Both the position numbers and the translations under genes were made by a program. 64,000 nucleotides of DNA from Nitrosomonas cryotolerans ATCC 49181. GTDB taxonomy: Bacteria > Pseudomonadota > Gammaproteobacteria > Burkholderiales > Nitrosomonadaceae. Numbering within the stretch: the first letter of the stretch is position 1; every line of letters starts with the position of its first letter. Below are positions 19,122-28,401 of this stretch, in pieces. The notes beneath the pieces are model-generated. The model saw only the letters and a program-made list of their open reading frames with translations, was not told where the DNA came from and did no database searches. Location of the stretch: the NCBI RefSeq assembly GCF_900143275.1, contig NZ_FSRO01000001.1:310001-374000 (forward strand), written 5' to 3'.

Positions 19122-20099
19122 ATGCTTAACTACATTATTCGACGTATTTTTTATGCGATTCCAATTCTGATTGGGGTAAATCTGGTGACGTTCACATTAT
19201 TTTTTATTGTTAACACACCTGATGATATGGCGCGAATGCAATTGGGGGTCAAGTATGTCACCCCTGAGGCTATTACCAAATGGAAGCAAGAACGTGGTTA
19301 TGATAAACCGCTGTTTTTTAATAATCAAGAAATCAGATTGGCCCAGTTCACTCAGACTATCTTCTTTGAAAAATCGGTCGCCATGTTTGTTTTTGAGTTT
19401 GGACGTGCCGATGATGGTCGCGATATTGGGCAAGAAATTAAATCGCGCATGGTGCCGAGTATTGCCATTGCACTACCAGTATTCCTGCTAGGCTTGATTG
19501 CTTATATAATTTTTGCGTTATTCATGGTTTTTTTTCGTGCAACTTATATTGACTTCTGCGGTGTTGTATTGTGCGTTGCACTGATGTCAATTTCTGGTTT
19601 GTTTTATATTATAGGTGCCCAATTTCTTATTAGTAAATTGTGGCATTTGGTCCCGATATCCGGTTATGGAAGCGGAGCAGATATTGGTAAATTTTTGATA
19701 CTACCAGTTATTATTGGTGTCATTAGTAATGCAGGTGCTAATACGCGCTGGTATCGTACTATTTTTCTGGAAGAAATGGGTAAGGAATATGTTCCTACTG
19801 CCCGTGCAAAAGGTTTGCCAGAATCTGTAGTTCTATTCAGGCACGTTCTCAAAAACGCTATGATCCCAATTCTGACGGGTGCGGTAGTGATTGTGCCATT
19901 ATTATTTCTGGGTAGCCTGATTACGGAGTCATTTTTTGGCATTCCGGGACTAGGTAGTTATACCATTGATGCAATTAATTCGCAGGACTTTGCGGTTGTG
20001 CGTGCCATGGTTTTTCTAGGCTCGATACTTTATATTATTGGTTTGATATTGACGGATATTTCTTATACGTTAGTTGATCCAAGAATTAGGTTTGCATAA
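19122..20099 (+). CDS. Peptide ABC transporter permease (DppB/OppB/YejB type)
   Basis: 325-residue inner-membrane permease of the binding-protein-dependent type. MLNYIIRRIFYAIPILIGVNLVTF is the family's typical first membrane helix; GLIAYIIFALFMVFF and other helices follow, and the EAA loop reads YVPTARAKGLPESVVLFRHVLKNAMIPIL near residues 225-253. Operons of this kind usually continue with a second permease and one or two ATPase genes. Here 639 bp of non-coding, repeat-containing DNA follows and the next gene is unrelated, so the transporter is incomplete locally. Confidence 0.92.
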   Translation: MLNYIIRRIFYAIPILIGVNLVTFTLFFIVNTPDDMARMQLGVKYVTPEAITKWKQERGYDKPLFFNNQEIRLAQFTQTIFFEKSVAMFVFEFGRADDGRDIGQEIKSRMVPSIAIALPVFLLGLIAYIIFALFMVFFRATYIDFCGVVLCVALMSISGLFYIIGAQFLISKLWHLVPISGYGSGADIGKFLILPVIIGVISNAGANTRWYRTIFLEEMGKEYVPTARAKGLPESVVLFRHVLKNAMIPILTGAVVIVPLLFLGSLITESFFGIPGLGSYTIDAINSQDFAVVRAMVFLGSILYIIGLILTDISYTLVDPRIRFA

Positions 20100-20245
20100 C
20101 TGAGCATGGGATTATGAGCAACTGATTAAGAAATAATTAATCTATTTAAAGAGTTGAAGATTAGATTTCCTATTCTATCTATTTTTAGGAATCTTGTGTT
20201 CGGATAGCGTGGTGACGAGATATCCTATCAGAGAACGACATCTAG

Positions 20246-20317
20246 CGAGACCTTGGCAAAATCCAGTTTTTAAAATAAAGTACCACAAGTACAATCGTTA
20301 TTTTGAATAATTGATGT
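20246..20317 (+). repeat. Diverged or truncated relative of the 89-bp repeat
   Basis: Starts GAGACCTTGGCAAAATCC, close to the repeat's left terminus, but the interior (with AAAATAA/TTATTTT arms around a CAAGTAC core) does not match the family. It abuts copy B directly. It may be the left end of another element truncated by the insertion of copy B. Confidence 0.45.
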
Positions 20318-20406
20318 GAGATTTTTGCAAAAACCCTTGCTATAAGTTTTAAATAATTGATTGTAAATAGTTAATTTTTAAACTATTGGGGTTTTGCAAA
20401 GATCTC
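20318..20406 (-). repeat. Dispersed 89-bp repeat, copy B (inverted orientation)
   Basis: Reverse complement of the consensus: begins GAGATTTTTGCAAAA and ends TTTTGCAAAGATCTC, 89 bp. Flanks GATGT and GACAT agree at three of five bases. The rest of the gap, 20407-20738, is AT-rich with no gene I can support; it presumably holds the promoter of the DUF2254 gene. Confidence 0.85.
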
Positions 20407-20738
20407 GACATATCAGTCAGGAGTTGTCAGCAATATATCTTTATTTGTTTTTTCCTTCTCGATATTGTTGTTTAATAACTATTTGATAGCTCTGGTTAAT
20501 GAAAATGGTTAAATAGAAAACCTTGGGTTGCTACGAAAGATAGTTTATATAACTGTCTAAAAATAGCCCCGTTGGAAAGTAGATCACAGTATTTTTCCGA
20601 GAGATATGGATAAGATAATCGTTACTGCCATTCTATATTGGATATTCATATATGATAATGATTCTGCTAGAGCTAATTTGATAGCTCGAAAAAAGTGTGA
20701 TAGTAAATGTTGTAATTGGGTTGTCAGGGGATGGGGTC

Positions 20739-22001
20739 ATGAAAGATCGATTTAGGTTTTTTCTGAATCGTATTGGCGAGAAGCTATGGGTTAAGCCATT
20801 CGTGATGTGTGTATTATCAATAGCAGGTGTGTTTCTTGCAAAGCTGGCGGATGATACCGAAGCTAATCAATTTATTCCAAACATTACACTAGATTCAATA
20901 GAAGCGCTACTCTCTATTATTTCTTCCAGCATGTTAGTAATTGCCACCTTTGCTGTTGCATCGATGGTCTCTGCCTATGCTTCCGCCAGCAGCGTTGCAA
21001 CGCCCCGCTCTTTTTCCTTGATTATTTCAGATGATGTTTCTCAAAATGCATTATCAACCTTCATCGGCGCTTTTATCTTCAGCATTGTTGCGCTGATTGC
21101 ATTGAAGAATGGATATTATGAACAAGCTGGCCGTTTTGCATTATTCGTTTTAACGCTGCTTATTTTTTCCGTGGTGATTATTACACTTGTACGATGGGTA
21201 GACTGCATTGCACGTCTAGGCCGGATTGGGGAAACGAGCGATAAGGTTGAGGCGGCGACTGCAGCAGCTTTGCGTCGACTTCGATATGCACCGACGCTTT
21301 GTGGTGCGTCTGTGGAAGCAGATCTGGTTGTCGATCAAGTTATTTACGGAAATGTGGTTGGTTATGTGCAGCGTATTGATGTTGCTGCGCTGCAGGTATA
21401 TGCGGAAGAAGTGAAAATACGCATTACAGTCGTGGCTTTGCCGGGTGCTTTTTCTGCTCCGGGTCAAGCGCTTGCATATATAACCGTAGGCTCGAGCGAT
21501 TTATCTAGTATTAATGTTGACCGAATAACTCGAGAATTTCTGATTGATAATGATAGAAAATTTGATGAGGATCCTCGATTTGGTTTAATTGTTTTGTCCG
21601 AAATCGCGAGCAGGGCGATGTCGCCTGCCATCAATGATCCTGGCACAGCAATTGGTATTATTGGAACATTTGTGCGGCTTTTTGTGCTTTGGGGTGAGCC
21701 AATTAGTGAAGGTGATATACGAATTTCCAAATATAATCGTGTCGCAGTGCCTGAAATATCTTTAGAAGACATGTTCGATGATGCCTTTACCGCGATCGCG
21801 CGTGATGGAGCAGGTACTGTTGAAGTTGCGATACGGCTGCAAAAAGCTTTTGGGTCACTCGCATCGATGGAAAATAGTCCGATGAGAGCCATTGCGATTC
21901 GCTATGCTCGTCTAGCGCTCGTTAGAGCAGAAAAAACATTGGAATTTCCAGAAGATTTAGAACGTGTGCGCAAGTTGGTCAAGTTTACGGATTTGCCTTA
22001 G
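20739..22001 (+). CDS. DUF2254 membrane protein
   Basis: About 420 residues from the ATG at 20739, which follows the purine-rich GGGGATGGGG. An in-frame ATG 42 bp upstream gives a less typical N-terminus. Four hydrophobic segments lie in the first 180 residues, then a soluble C-terminal half with the DUF2254 hallmark SRAMSPAINDPGTAIGIIG. Function is unknown; a role in ion or solute passage would be inference only. It is flanked by repeat copies B and C and has no obvious operon partner. Confidence 0.85.
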   Translation: MKDRFRFFLNRIGEKLWVKPFVMCVLSIAGVFLAKLADDTEANQFIPNITLDSIEALLSIISSSMLVIATFAVASMVSAYASASSVATPRSFSLIISDDVSQNALSTFIGAFIFSIVALIALKNGYYEQAGRFALFVLTLLIFSVVIITLVRWVDCIARLGRIGETSDKVEAATAAALRRLRYAPTLCGASVEADLVVDQVIYGNVVGYVQRIDVAALQVYAEEVKIRITVVALPGAFSAPGQALAYITVGSSDLSSINVDRITREFLIDNDRKFDEDPRFGLIVLSEIASRAMSPAINDPGTAIGIIGTFVRLFVLWGEPISEGDIRISKYNRVAVPEISLEDMFDDAFTAIARDGAGTVEVAIRLQKAFGSLASMENSPMRAIAIRYARLALVRAEKTLEFPEDLERVRKLVKFTDLP

Positions 22002-22076
22002 AGACGGATTGTTGAATAGCAAATGAGTGTGTCTGTGTTAGAGATGTCTGCTTGTGATCAGTGAGGGAATTGAGGT

Positions 22077-22167
22077 GAGATCTTTGCAAAATCCCAATAG
22101 TTGAAAAATTAACCCTTTATAATGAATAGTAAAAAACTACTGGCGAGGGCTTTTGCAAAGGTTTCTC
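22077..22167 (+). repeat. Dispersed repeat, copy C
   Basis: Begins GAGATCTTTGCAAAATCCC and ends TTTTGCAAAGGTTTCTC, about 91 bp, two bases longer at the right terminus than other copies. Between the DUF2254 gene and glxR. Flanks GAGGT and CTGGT share three of five bases. Confidence 0.82.
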
Positions 22168-22300
22168 CTGGTAGTTATTTTTGGGTACCATAAAGAGCTG
22201 CATTGGATGTAAGTAATTAAATGTTTTCTGAGCTTACTAGGCTGGTAATATTGGCTTATGAATAGATAAAACATAGATTTTATAAAGAATATAGAAGTCA

Positions 22301-23206
22301 ATGGCAAATATTGGTTTTATTGGTCTTGGTGTCATGGGGAAACCCATGGCAAAGCATTTGATTAAGGGGGGGCATACCGTATACCTACATTCACGTAGCG
22401 GTGTTCCTGAGGAATTAGTGATACAAGGTGGCAAGCTCTGTTCTTCGCCAAAGGAGGTGGCTCAACATACGGACATTATTATAACTATGTTGCCGGATAC
22501 GCCAGATGTCGAGAAAGTTTTGTTTGGCGAACATGGCGTAGTACGAAGCTTGGAAGAGAGTGATAGTTCAGCGAAAGTGGTGGTGGATATGAGTTCAATT
22601 TCCCCTATTGAAACTCAGAAGTTTGCTCTTAAGATTAATCAGCTGGGTTGTGATTATGTGGATGCACCGGTTTCTGGCGGAGATGTCGGCGCAGAGAACG
22701 CAACATTGACTATTATGGTCGGTGCTAAACAGGTGGTTTTTGATAAGGTGCGGCCCATTTTGGCGTTGATGGGTCAGAATATTACGTTGATAGGCGAGAA
22801 TGGTGCCGGACAAACCTGTAAGATTGCTAATCAGATCGTTGTTGCGCTTACGATTGAGGCGGTAGGTGAGGCGTTGTTATTCGCATCTAAGGCAGGAGCT
22901 GATCCAGAGAAGGTGCGACAGGCATTGATGGGCGGTTTTGCATCATCTCGTGTGCTGGAAATCCATGGAGATCGTATGATTAAACGTATATTTGAGCCGG
23001 GATTTCGTATTGAATTACAACAAAAAGATCTGGATATTGCATTATCTAATGCTGCGGCATTAGGATTGAGCCTACCTAATACTGCATCGGTACATGGGTT
23101 GTTTAATGCTTGCATAGCGCACGGCGGTGCTAAGTGGGATAATTCCGCAATCGTAAAGATGCTGGAGAAATTGGCTGGTCACGAAATTCAGAAACTATCG
23201 GAATAA
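22301..23206 (+). CDS. glxR: 2-hydroxy-3-oxopropionate (tartronate semialdehyde) reductase
   Basis: Member of the beta-hydroxyacid dehydrogenase family, predicted to reduce tartronate semialdehyde to D-glycerate. 301 residues. N-terminal Rossmann motif GFIGLGVMGKPMAKHL (about 4-19), substrate motif DAPVSGGDVGAENATLTIMVG near 123, and catalytic Lys in GAGQTCKIANQIVV near 172. It lies 4 bp before glcD, so it is the first gene of a glyoxylate-handling operon. Glyoxylate carboligase, which would make its substrate, is not in the window. Confidence 0.9.
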   Translation: MANIGFIGLGVMGKPMAKHLIKGGHTVYLHSRSGVPEELVIQGGKLCSSPKEVAQHTDIIITMLPDTPDVEKVLFGEHGVVRSLEESDSSAKVVVDMSSISPIETQKFALKINQLGCDYVDAPVSGGDVGAENATLTIMVGAKQVVFDKVRPILALMGQNITLIGENGAGQTCKIANQIVVALTIEAVGEALLFASKAGADPEKVRQALMGGFASSRVLEIHGDRMIKRIFEPGFRIELQQKDLDIALSNAAALGLSLPNTASVHGLFNACIAHGGAKWDNSAIVKMLEKLAGHEIQKLSE

Positions 23207-23210
23207 ACGC

Positions 23211-24665
23211 ATGTCCCCTCTAGAATTAGTTGATAATCTATGTGCTTTTTTGCCACCTGAAGCTGTCTTACATGAAATAGAAGATTTGAGGCCTTATGAA
23301 TGTGACGGCCTATCCGCTTATCGACAGCTACCCATGATTGTTGTTTTGCCACAGACGGAAGCAGAAATTATCCAAATTTTACAACTTTGTCAGGCATCGA
23401 AGATACCTGTGGTGGCACGTGGTGCAGGAACCGGTTTGTCAGGTGGTGCACTGCCTCATGCACAAGGTGTTTTATTATCGTTGGCAAGATTAAAGCAAAT
23501 TATTGAGGTGGACCCGGTAGCCCGTACCGCTCGCGTACAGCCTGGTGTGAGAAATCTAGCAATCAGCGAAGCTGCTGCGATATATGGTTTATATTATGCA
23601 CCTGATCCTTCTTCACAAATCGCTTGTACTATTGGCGGTAATGTTGCGGAAAATTCGGGAGGAGTACATTGTTTAAAATATGGCCTTACTGTTCATAATA
23701 TTCTTAAACTGCGTGTATTGACTATTACGGGAGAATATTTAGAAATTGGTGGTGCGAGCTTAGATAGCCCGGGCTATGATTTACTGGCGCTGATGACGGG
23801 TAGTGAAGGTATGTTGGGTATCGTTACTGAGATTACCGTAAAATTAATCCCTAAGCCAGAAAAAGCACAGTTAGTTATGGCGGCGTTTGACGATGTGCAT
23901 AAAACAGGTAACGCTGTTGCTCGCGTAATAGGTGCGGGTATTATTCCTGCGGGCATGGAAATGATGGATAAAATAGCAATTCATGCAGTAGAAGCATTTA
24001 CTCATATTGGCTATGACCTTGATGCGGCAGCTATTCTATTGTGTGAGTCCGATGGAACAGCTGAGGAAGTTGCGGATGAAATTGTACGAATTCATGAGAT
24101 TATGCAGCAGAGTGGTGCAATTAAAATTAGCACATCACATAATGAAGTGGAACGACAGCGTTTCTGGGCTGGTCGTAAAGCTGCTTTTCCTGCGGCAGGT
24201 CGGGTTTCTCCTGATTATTATTGTATGGATGGAACAATCCCGCGCAAACATCTGGCAGATGTATTGCGTGGTATTGAGGATCTTTCAAGGGAATATCAAT
24301 TGCGCTGCATGAATGTATTCCACGCAGGAGATGGGAATTTGCACTCATTAATTCTTTATGATGCTAATCAGCTCGGAGAGTTGGAGAAAACGGAAGAGTT
24401 TGGTGCAAAGATTCTTGAAATGTGTATCCGTGTCGGGGGAACAATAACAGGCGAACACGGTGTGGGTATGGAAAAAATTAATCAAATGTGTTCACAGTTC
24501 GGAAACGAAGAGTTAGAGATATTTCACGCTATAAAAGCAGCCTTTGATCCGGACGGATTATTAAACCCTGGAAAAGCCGTTCCGACTTTACACCGTTGCG
24601 CGGAGCTGGGTGCTATGCATGTACATCAGGGTAAAATAAAATTTCCCGAATTACCACGATTTTAA
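23211..24665 (+). CDS. glcD: Glycolate oxidase subunit GlcD
   Basis: FAD-binding catalytic subunit of glycolate dehydrogenase, which oxidises glycolate to glyoxylate. 484 residues. The PCMH FAD-binding domain shows VVARGAGTGLSGGALPHAQG near 65-84 and the DPSSQIACTIGGNVAENSGG segment near 130; the C-terminal FAD-linked oxidase domain contains NVFHAGDGNLHSLILYD and TGEHGVGMEK. Sits between glxR and glcE. In an autotroph it removes the 2-phosphoglycolate product of RuBisCO oxygenation, which is established biochemistry; assignment to that role here is inference. Confidence 0.95.
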   Translation: MSPLELVDNLCAFLPPEAVLHEIEDLRPYECDGLSAYRQLPMIVVLPQTEAEIIQILQLCQASKIPVVARGAGTGLSGGALPHAQGVLLSLARLKQIIEVDPVARTARVQPGVRNLAISEAAAIYGLYYAPDPSSQIACTIGGNVAENSGGVHCLKYGLTVHNILKLRVLTITGEYLEIGGASLDSPGYDLLALMTGSEGMLGIVTEITVKLIPKPEKAQLVMAAFDDVHKTGNAVARVIGAGIIPAGMEMMDKIAIHAVEAFTHIGYDLDAAAILLCESDGTAEEVADEIVRIHEIMQQSGAIKISTSHNEVERQRFWAGRKAAFPAAGRVSPDYYCMDGTIPRKHLADVLRGIEDLSREYQLRCMNVFHAGDGNLHSLILYDANQLGELEKTEEFGAKILEMCIRVGGTITGEHGVGMEKINQMCSQFGNEELEIFHAIKAAFDPDGLLNPGKAVPTLHRCAELGAMHVHQGKIKFPELPRF

Positions 24666-24680
24666 GAAATATAGGGATTT

Positions 24681-25754
24681 ATGCAAGCGATTGTTGATCA
24701 GTTTGTGACTACCATTCTCGGCGCTGCGAAATGTAGATTGCCATTACGTATACGTGGTGGAGGGAGCAAGCATTTTTATGGTAATACAATAATTGGACAA
24801 AATAATGACACTTTGGACATCTCGCCTTATAGCGGCATTATTGATTATGAACCAACTGAATTAGTGGTGACTGCGCGTGCCGGTACGCGTCTGGCTGATC
24901 TTTCGGCTACGCTTCGCAACCATGGCCAGATGCTCGCATTTGAACCACCGCATTTTGGTGCGACGGCCACATTGGGTGGCTGCGTTGCTGCTGGATTATC
25001 CGGGCCGCGTCGGGCATCTGCTGGTGCAGTACGTGATTTTGTGTTGGGCATACGCATGCTGGATGGCAGGGGAAATGATTTACGTTTTGGTGGACAAGTC
25101 ATGAAGAATGTTGCTGGCTATGATGTTTCACGATTGATGGCTGGTTCCATGGGTACGTTGGGTGTGCTGCTTGAGGTATCGCTTAAGGTGTTGCCGCTAC
25201 CCCCTGCTGAATTAACTTTACGTATGCAGATGAATGCAGCAGAAGCAATGAGTAAAATGAATGAATGGGCAGGAAAACCCCTGCCGATTTCTGCAACCTG
25301 TTTCTGCGGTGATGAGCTGATGCTAAGACTTTCGGGTGCTGAATCAGCTGTACGCGCAGCTCATGCTAAACTAGGTGGTGAGGAATTAGTAACAGGTTCT
25401 GCATTCTGGGAATCCGTACGTGAGCAAACTCATTCTTATTTTCATTCTGCTAAATCACTTTGGCGCTTATCGATAAAATCAACGGCTGCGCCATTATCGT
25501 TGCCAGGACAGCAATTGATTGAATGGAGTGGCGCATTACGCTGGCTGGTCGGCAGCGAAAGAATAAATGCAGAAATGATGCATACGGTAGCGAAAGAAGC
25601 GGAAGGTCATGCCACGCTTTTTCGTAGCGGCGAATCATGTGTCAGTGTATTCCATCCTCTTGATCCAGCTATGATGCGAATTCACCGATTATTAAAAGAA
25701 AAATTTGATCCTGTAGGAATATTTAATCCTGGCAGGCTGTACCCGGGCTTATAA
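24681..25754 (+). CDS. glcE: Glycolate oxidase subunit GlcE
   Basis: Second FAD-binding subunit of glycolate dehydrogenase, 357 residues. It has LRIRGGGSKHFYG near residue 22, TARAGTRLADLSATL near 63, and GATATLGGCVAAGLSGPRR near 93, typical of the shorter GlcE paralogue of GlcD. The end FDPVGIFNPGRLYPGL is the usual terminus. Starts 15 bp after glcD and ends 1 bp before the glcF start. Confidence 0.94.
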   Translation: MQAIVDQFVTTILGAAKCRLPLRIRGGGSKHFYGNTIIGQNNDTLDISPYSGIIDYEPTELVVTARAGTRLADLSATLRNHGQMLAFEPPHFGATATLGGCVAAGLSGPRRASAGAVRDFVLGIRMLDGRGNDLRFGGQVMKNVAGYDVSRLMAGSMGTLGVLLEVSLKVLPLPPAELTLRMQMNAAEAMSKMNEWAGKPLPISATCFCGDELMLRLSGAESAVRAAHAKLGGEELVTGSAFWESVREQTHSYFHSAKSLWRLSIKSTAAPLSLPGQQLIEWSGALRWLVGSERINAEMMHTVAKEAEGHATLFRSGESCVSVFHPLDPAMMRIHRLLKEKFDPVGIFNPGRLYPGL

Positions 25755-25755
25755 C

Positions 25756-27000
25756 GTGCAAACTAACCTAGCCGATTTCATTAAGGACTCCCCTGAGGGT
25801 CAAGAGGCCGATGCGATATTACGTAGTTGTGTGCATTGTGGCTTTTGTCTTGCTACCTGCCCAACTTACCAGTTATTGGGCGACGAGTTGGATAGCCCGC
25901 GTGGGCGTATTTATTTAATGAAGCAGATGCTGGAGGGTCAACCAGTTACACAAAAAACTCAGTTGCATCTTGATCGCTGCTTAACTTGTCGTGCATGTGA
26001 AACGGCCTGTCCATCTGGTGTGCAGTATGGAAAATTGGTGGATATTAGTCGTGGTATTATCGAAGAACAAGTGAAGCGCAATATCGAATCTGGTATTTTA
26101 CGTTATATGCTACGTAAAATATTACCTAATACTAGCGTATTTTCAGCATGTCTTAAATTAGGACAGATGATTCGTCCGTTATTGCCAAGTAGTTTAAAGA
26201 AAACAGTCCCATCCAAAGTAAGATCTGCAGAGAAATGGCCGCTAATTCGACATACACGAAGAATGCTAGTGCTTGAAGGTTGTGTGCAGCCGGTATTGGC
26301 TCCCAATATTAATGCGGCGACTGCGCGTGTATTAGACAATCTGGATATCTCACTGATTAAGGCGGAGCAAGCGGGGTGTTGCGGTGCGGTTGCATATCAC
26401 CTTAATGCTCAGGAAGAAGGGTTGGACCACATGCGTCATAATATTGATGCTTGGTGGCCATATGTTGAGCAGGAAGTAGAGGCCATTGTTCTGACTGCGA
26501 GTGGTTGTGGTGTAACCGTGAAAGAATATGGATATTTGCTGCGGCATGATGTAGCTTATGCAAAAAAAGCAGCACGGATTTCAGCGTTGGCTAAAGATAT
26601 TAGTGAGATTCTCGATACCGAGTTTGAAAGTTTGCAGCGGCTATTAAATAACCGTTCTATGAATTCCAAAGGATCTAAGTTGTCTTTCCATTCTCCTTGC
26701 ACGCTTCAGCATGGTTTGCAAATACGTGGTACGGCCGAGAGAATTTTGCTTGCAGCGGGATTTGAATTAGCTATGGTTGAGAATGCTCATCTTTGTTGTG
26801 GATCAGCAGGAACTTATTCGATACTGCAACCCGAGTTGTCTAGACAGCTTCTGGAGAATAAGATAGCGGCACTAGAATCTGATAATCCTGAGCAAATTGT
26901 AACAGCAAATATTGGCTGCTTAACACATTTACAGACTGGTACACAGTTATCTGTGAAACATTGGATTGAATTGTTGGATGAGGAGTTGTCGTGTTGTTAA
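25756..27000 (+). CDS. glcF: Glycolate oxidase iron-sulfur subunit GlcF
   Basis: 414-residue electron-transfer subunit. Two 4Fe-4S motifs, CVHCGFCLATCPTY (about 25-38) and CLTCRACETACPSG (about 75-88), are followed by two CCG domains (AGCCGAVAYH and HLCCGSAGTYSIL). The start is GTG at 25756, directly after the glcE stop. Completes glxR-glcDEF. Confidence 0.95.
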   Translation: MQTNLADFIKDSPEGQEADAILRSCVHCGFCLATCPTYQLLGDELDSPRGRIYLMKQMLEGQPVTQKTQLHLDRCLTCRACETACPSGVQYGKLVDISRGIIEEQVKRNIESGILRYMLRKILPNTSVFSACLKLGQMIRPLLPSSLKKTVPSKVRSAEKWPLIRHTRRMLVLEGCVQPVLAPNINAATARVLDNLDISLIKAEQAGCCGAVAYHLNAQEEGLDHMRHNIDAWWPYVEQEVEAIVLTASGCGVTVKEYGYLLRHDVAYAKKAARISALAKDISEILDTEFESLQRLLNNRSMNSKGSKLSFHSPCTLQHGLQIRGTAERILLAAGFELAMVENAHLCCGSAGTYSILQPELSRQLLENKIAALESDNPEQIVTANIGCLTHLQTGTQLSVKHWIELLDEELSCC

Positions 27001-27344
27001 TCAAGGGATATATTATTATTTTAAATTTCAGTTAGCTGGTCGTATTCGCATGTCTGTTATAACAGAGATCATCTCCTTACTGCATCTGTCAATTTTCAGT
27101 TTGAGTGGATGGAGTACTCCAAAATTATGTTTTTTTGCTTACTTACAATTATCTAGGAATAAAAAAATCTAATTTTCAGATACTCTTATGTACGTTACCA
27201 CTGACAAAGTATAGATATCCAGAGAATCTTTATTGACAAATACTTGCATAGCAAGTCTAGATAGCGTAGGGACTCACAATCCTCAATGACTTGATATTTT
27301 GATATTTGTTTGTAAGGTGTCAGAATTGAATGTTTTTAATTCGA

Positions 27345-27373
27345 TTAATATTTGGATTTATTTGGTATACAAT
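27345..27373 (+). promoter_or_regulatory. Possible sigma-70 promoter before the His/Gly-rich gene
   Basis: TTAATA, a 17-bp spacer, then TACAAT, 74 bp upstream of the ATG at 27447. The matches are partial and were found by eye. The remaining gap from 27001 is AT-rich and shows no gene. Confidence 0.3.
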
Positions 27374-27446
27374 CTTGGGCTGAATTGTTCGGACAGGATT
27401 GCTGAGCAGGTATGAATTAGCTCACAGGTTATAAATTGGAGAAATT

Positions 27447-28148
27447 ATGAAGGAAGTGTCAAAGGGTGGATGGGTTGCAAAGATAAGCGGGGCTGTTTTG
27501 GTATCGTTATTGGCGCTACCATCATATGCGCAATTAATGCTCGCGCATGAGGGACACCATGGAGGCGGTGGTTGTGTGATAGATACGGGAGATTTCTCAG
27601 TAACATTCAGTGCTTATGAGGTACCTGAAGGGGATATTCCGCCTATGCATTCATATTGCGATCATTTACCCGGTGTGGGAAAGGTGAACTTAACTGTAGA
27701 ATTATCTGATTATGCGGCTCGTGAAATACCACTTGCAGTACGTTTGATAAAAGAAGGGCATGAGAGCGGGAACCATGATGACGTTGCTACTTCTGGCAAA
27801 GGAGAGAATGAAAGTGAAGAGGCCGATCATAGTGCGCATGAAGGCGTGGATCATGATGGCCATGCTGCAAAAGAGCAGGGGATTGTGTATATGCCAGCGG
27901 AAGTTCATAGATCCGGAATTATTGTCGTCGCAGCAGAACTAAAGGAGCTTGGCCAGTATGCGGTCTTACTGGAAAAAAAAGATGACGCTGGCAATGTAAG
28001 TACAGCAGTTCGCATCCCTTTACACGTTGGAGGTGGTGGGCATGGTGGGCACGGTGGTGGCTTTGGTATGATGGAAATTGCTATTTTGTTAATTGTGACA
28101 GGCGGTGCTGCATTTTATTTCCTGCGTCGTAAGAATAATCCTGAGTAG
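27447..28148 (+). CDS. Unrecognised His/Gly-rich membrane-anchored secreted protein upstream of hao
   Basis: 233 residues with an N-terminal signal peptide (hydrophobic about 12-28, cleavage likely after SYAQ), a predicted periplasmic domain, and a C-terminal anchor (MEIAILLIVTGGAAFYFL followed by RRKNNPE). Histidines cluster in three places: HEGHHGGGG near the mature N-terminus, an acidic-His stretch at about 104-145 (GHESGNHDD, EEADHSAHEGVDHDGHA), and GGHGGHGGG just before the anchor. Two Cys (GGGGC and YCDHL) could pair or bind metal. GGAG precedes the ATG. It lies 253 bp upstream of haoA on the same strand. I do not recognise the family; metal (Cu, Fe or Zn) binding is inferred from composition only. 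Confidence 0.8.
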   Translation: MKEVSKGGWVAKISGAVLVSLLALPSYAQLMLAHEGHHGGGGCVIDTGDFSVTFSAYEVPEGDIPPMHSYCDHLPGVGKVNLTVELSDYAAREIPLAVRLIKEGHESGNHDDVATSGKGENESEEADHSAHEGVDHDGHAAKEQGIVYMPAEVHRSGIIVVAAELKELGQYAVLLEKKDDAGNVSTAVRIPLHVGGGGHGGHGGGFGMMEIAILLIVTGGAAFYFLRRKNNPE

Positions 28149-28212
28149 GTTTTCTTATAAGCATTAAATAATAAATCCTGATTTTTTTGACATTTTAGTG
28201 ATGTATTAATTT

Positions 28213-28261
28213 GCCTAGCCAAAAATTCTTGACAGTGAAGTATGGACTCAGTAGGCTAGGC
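28213..28261 (+). promoter_or_regulatory. Putative hao promoter within an inverted repeat
   Basis: TTGACA at 28229-28234 with TAGGCT 17 bp downstream (28252-28257) forms a plausible sigma-70 promoter about 140 nt before haoA. It is enclosed by GCCTAGCC at 28213-28220 and its perfect complement GGCTAGGC at 28254-28261, the right arm overlapping the -10. The arrangement suggests an operator, though the 33-nt separation leaves a long loop or DNA-looping interpretation open. Confidence 0.4.
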
Positions 28262-28401
28262 GGTCCTCTTGTCTAGAGAATAAAACGTGCTGGATAGAGG
28301 AATGTGCGAGCAAAATTCTTGCACACAGGGAATAATAAAAGCAAAAAACTATTTTGTAATAATGTAAGCAGTAATTTTGGAACAATAAAGGAGAGAGAGA
28401 T

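Noticed and set aside
20650..20665. TGATAATGATTCTGC as a second Fur box before the DUF2254 gene
   Set aside because: Only the left half matches the consensus and the palindrome is broken, so it is not better than chance in AT-rich DNA.
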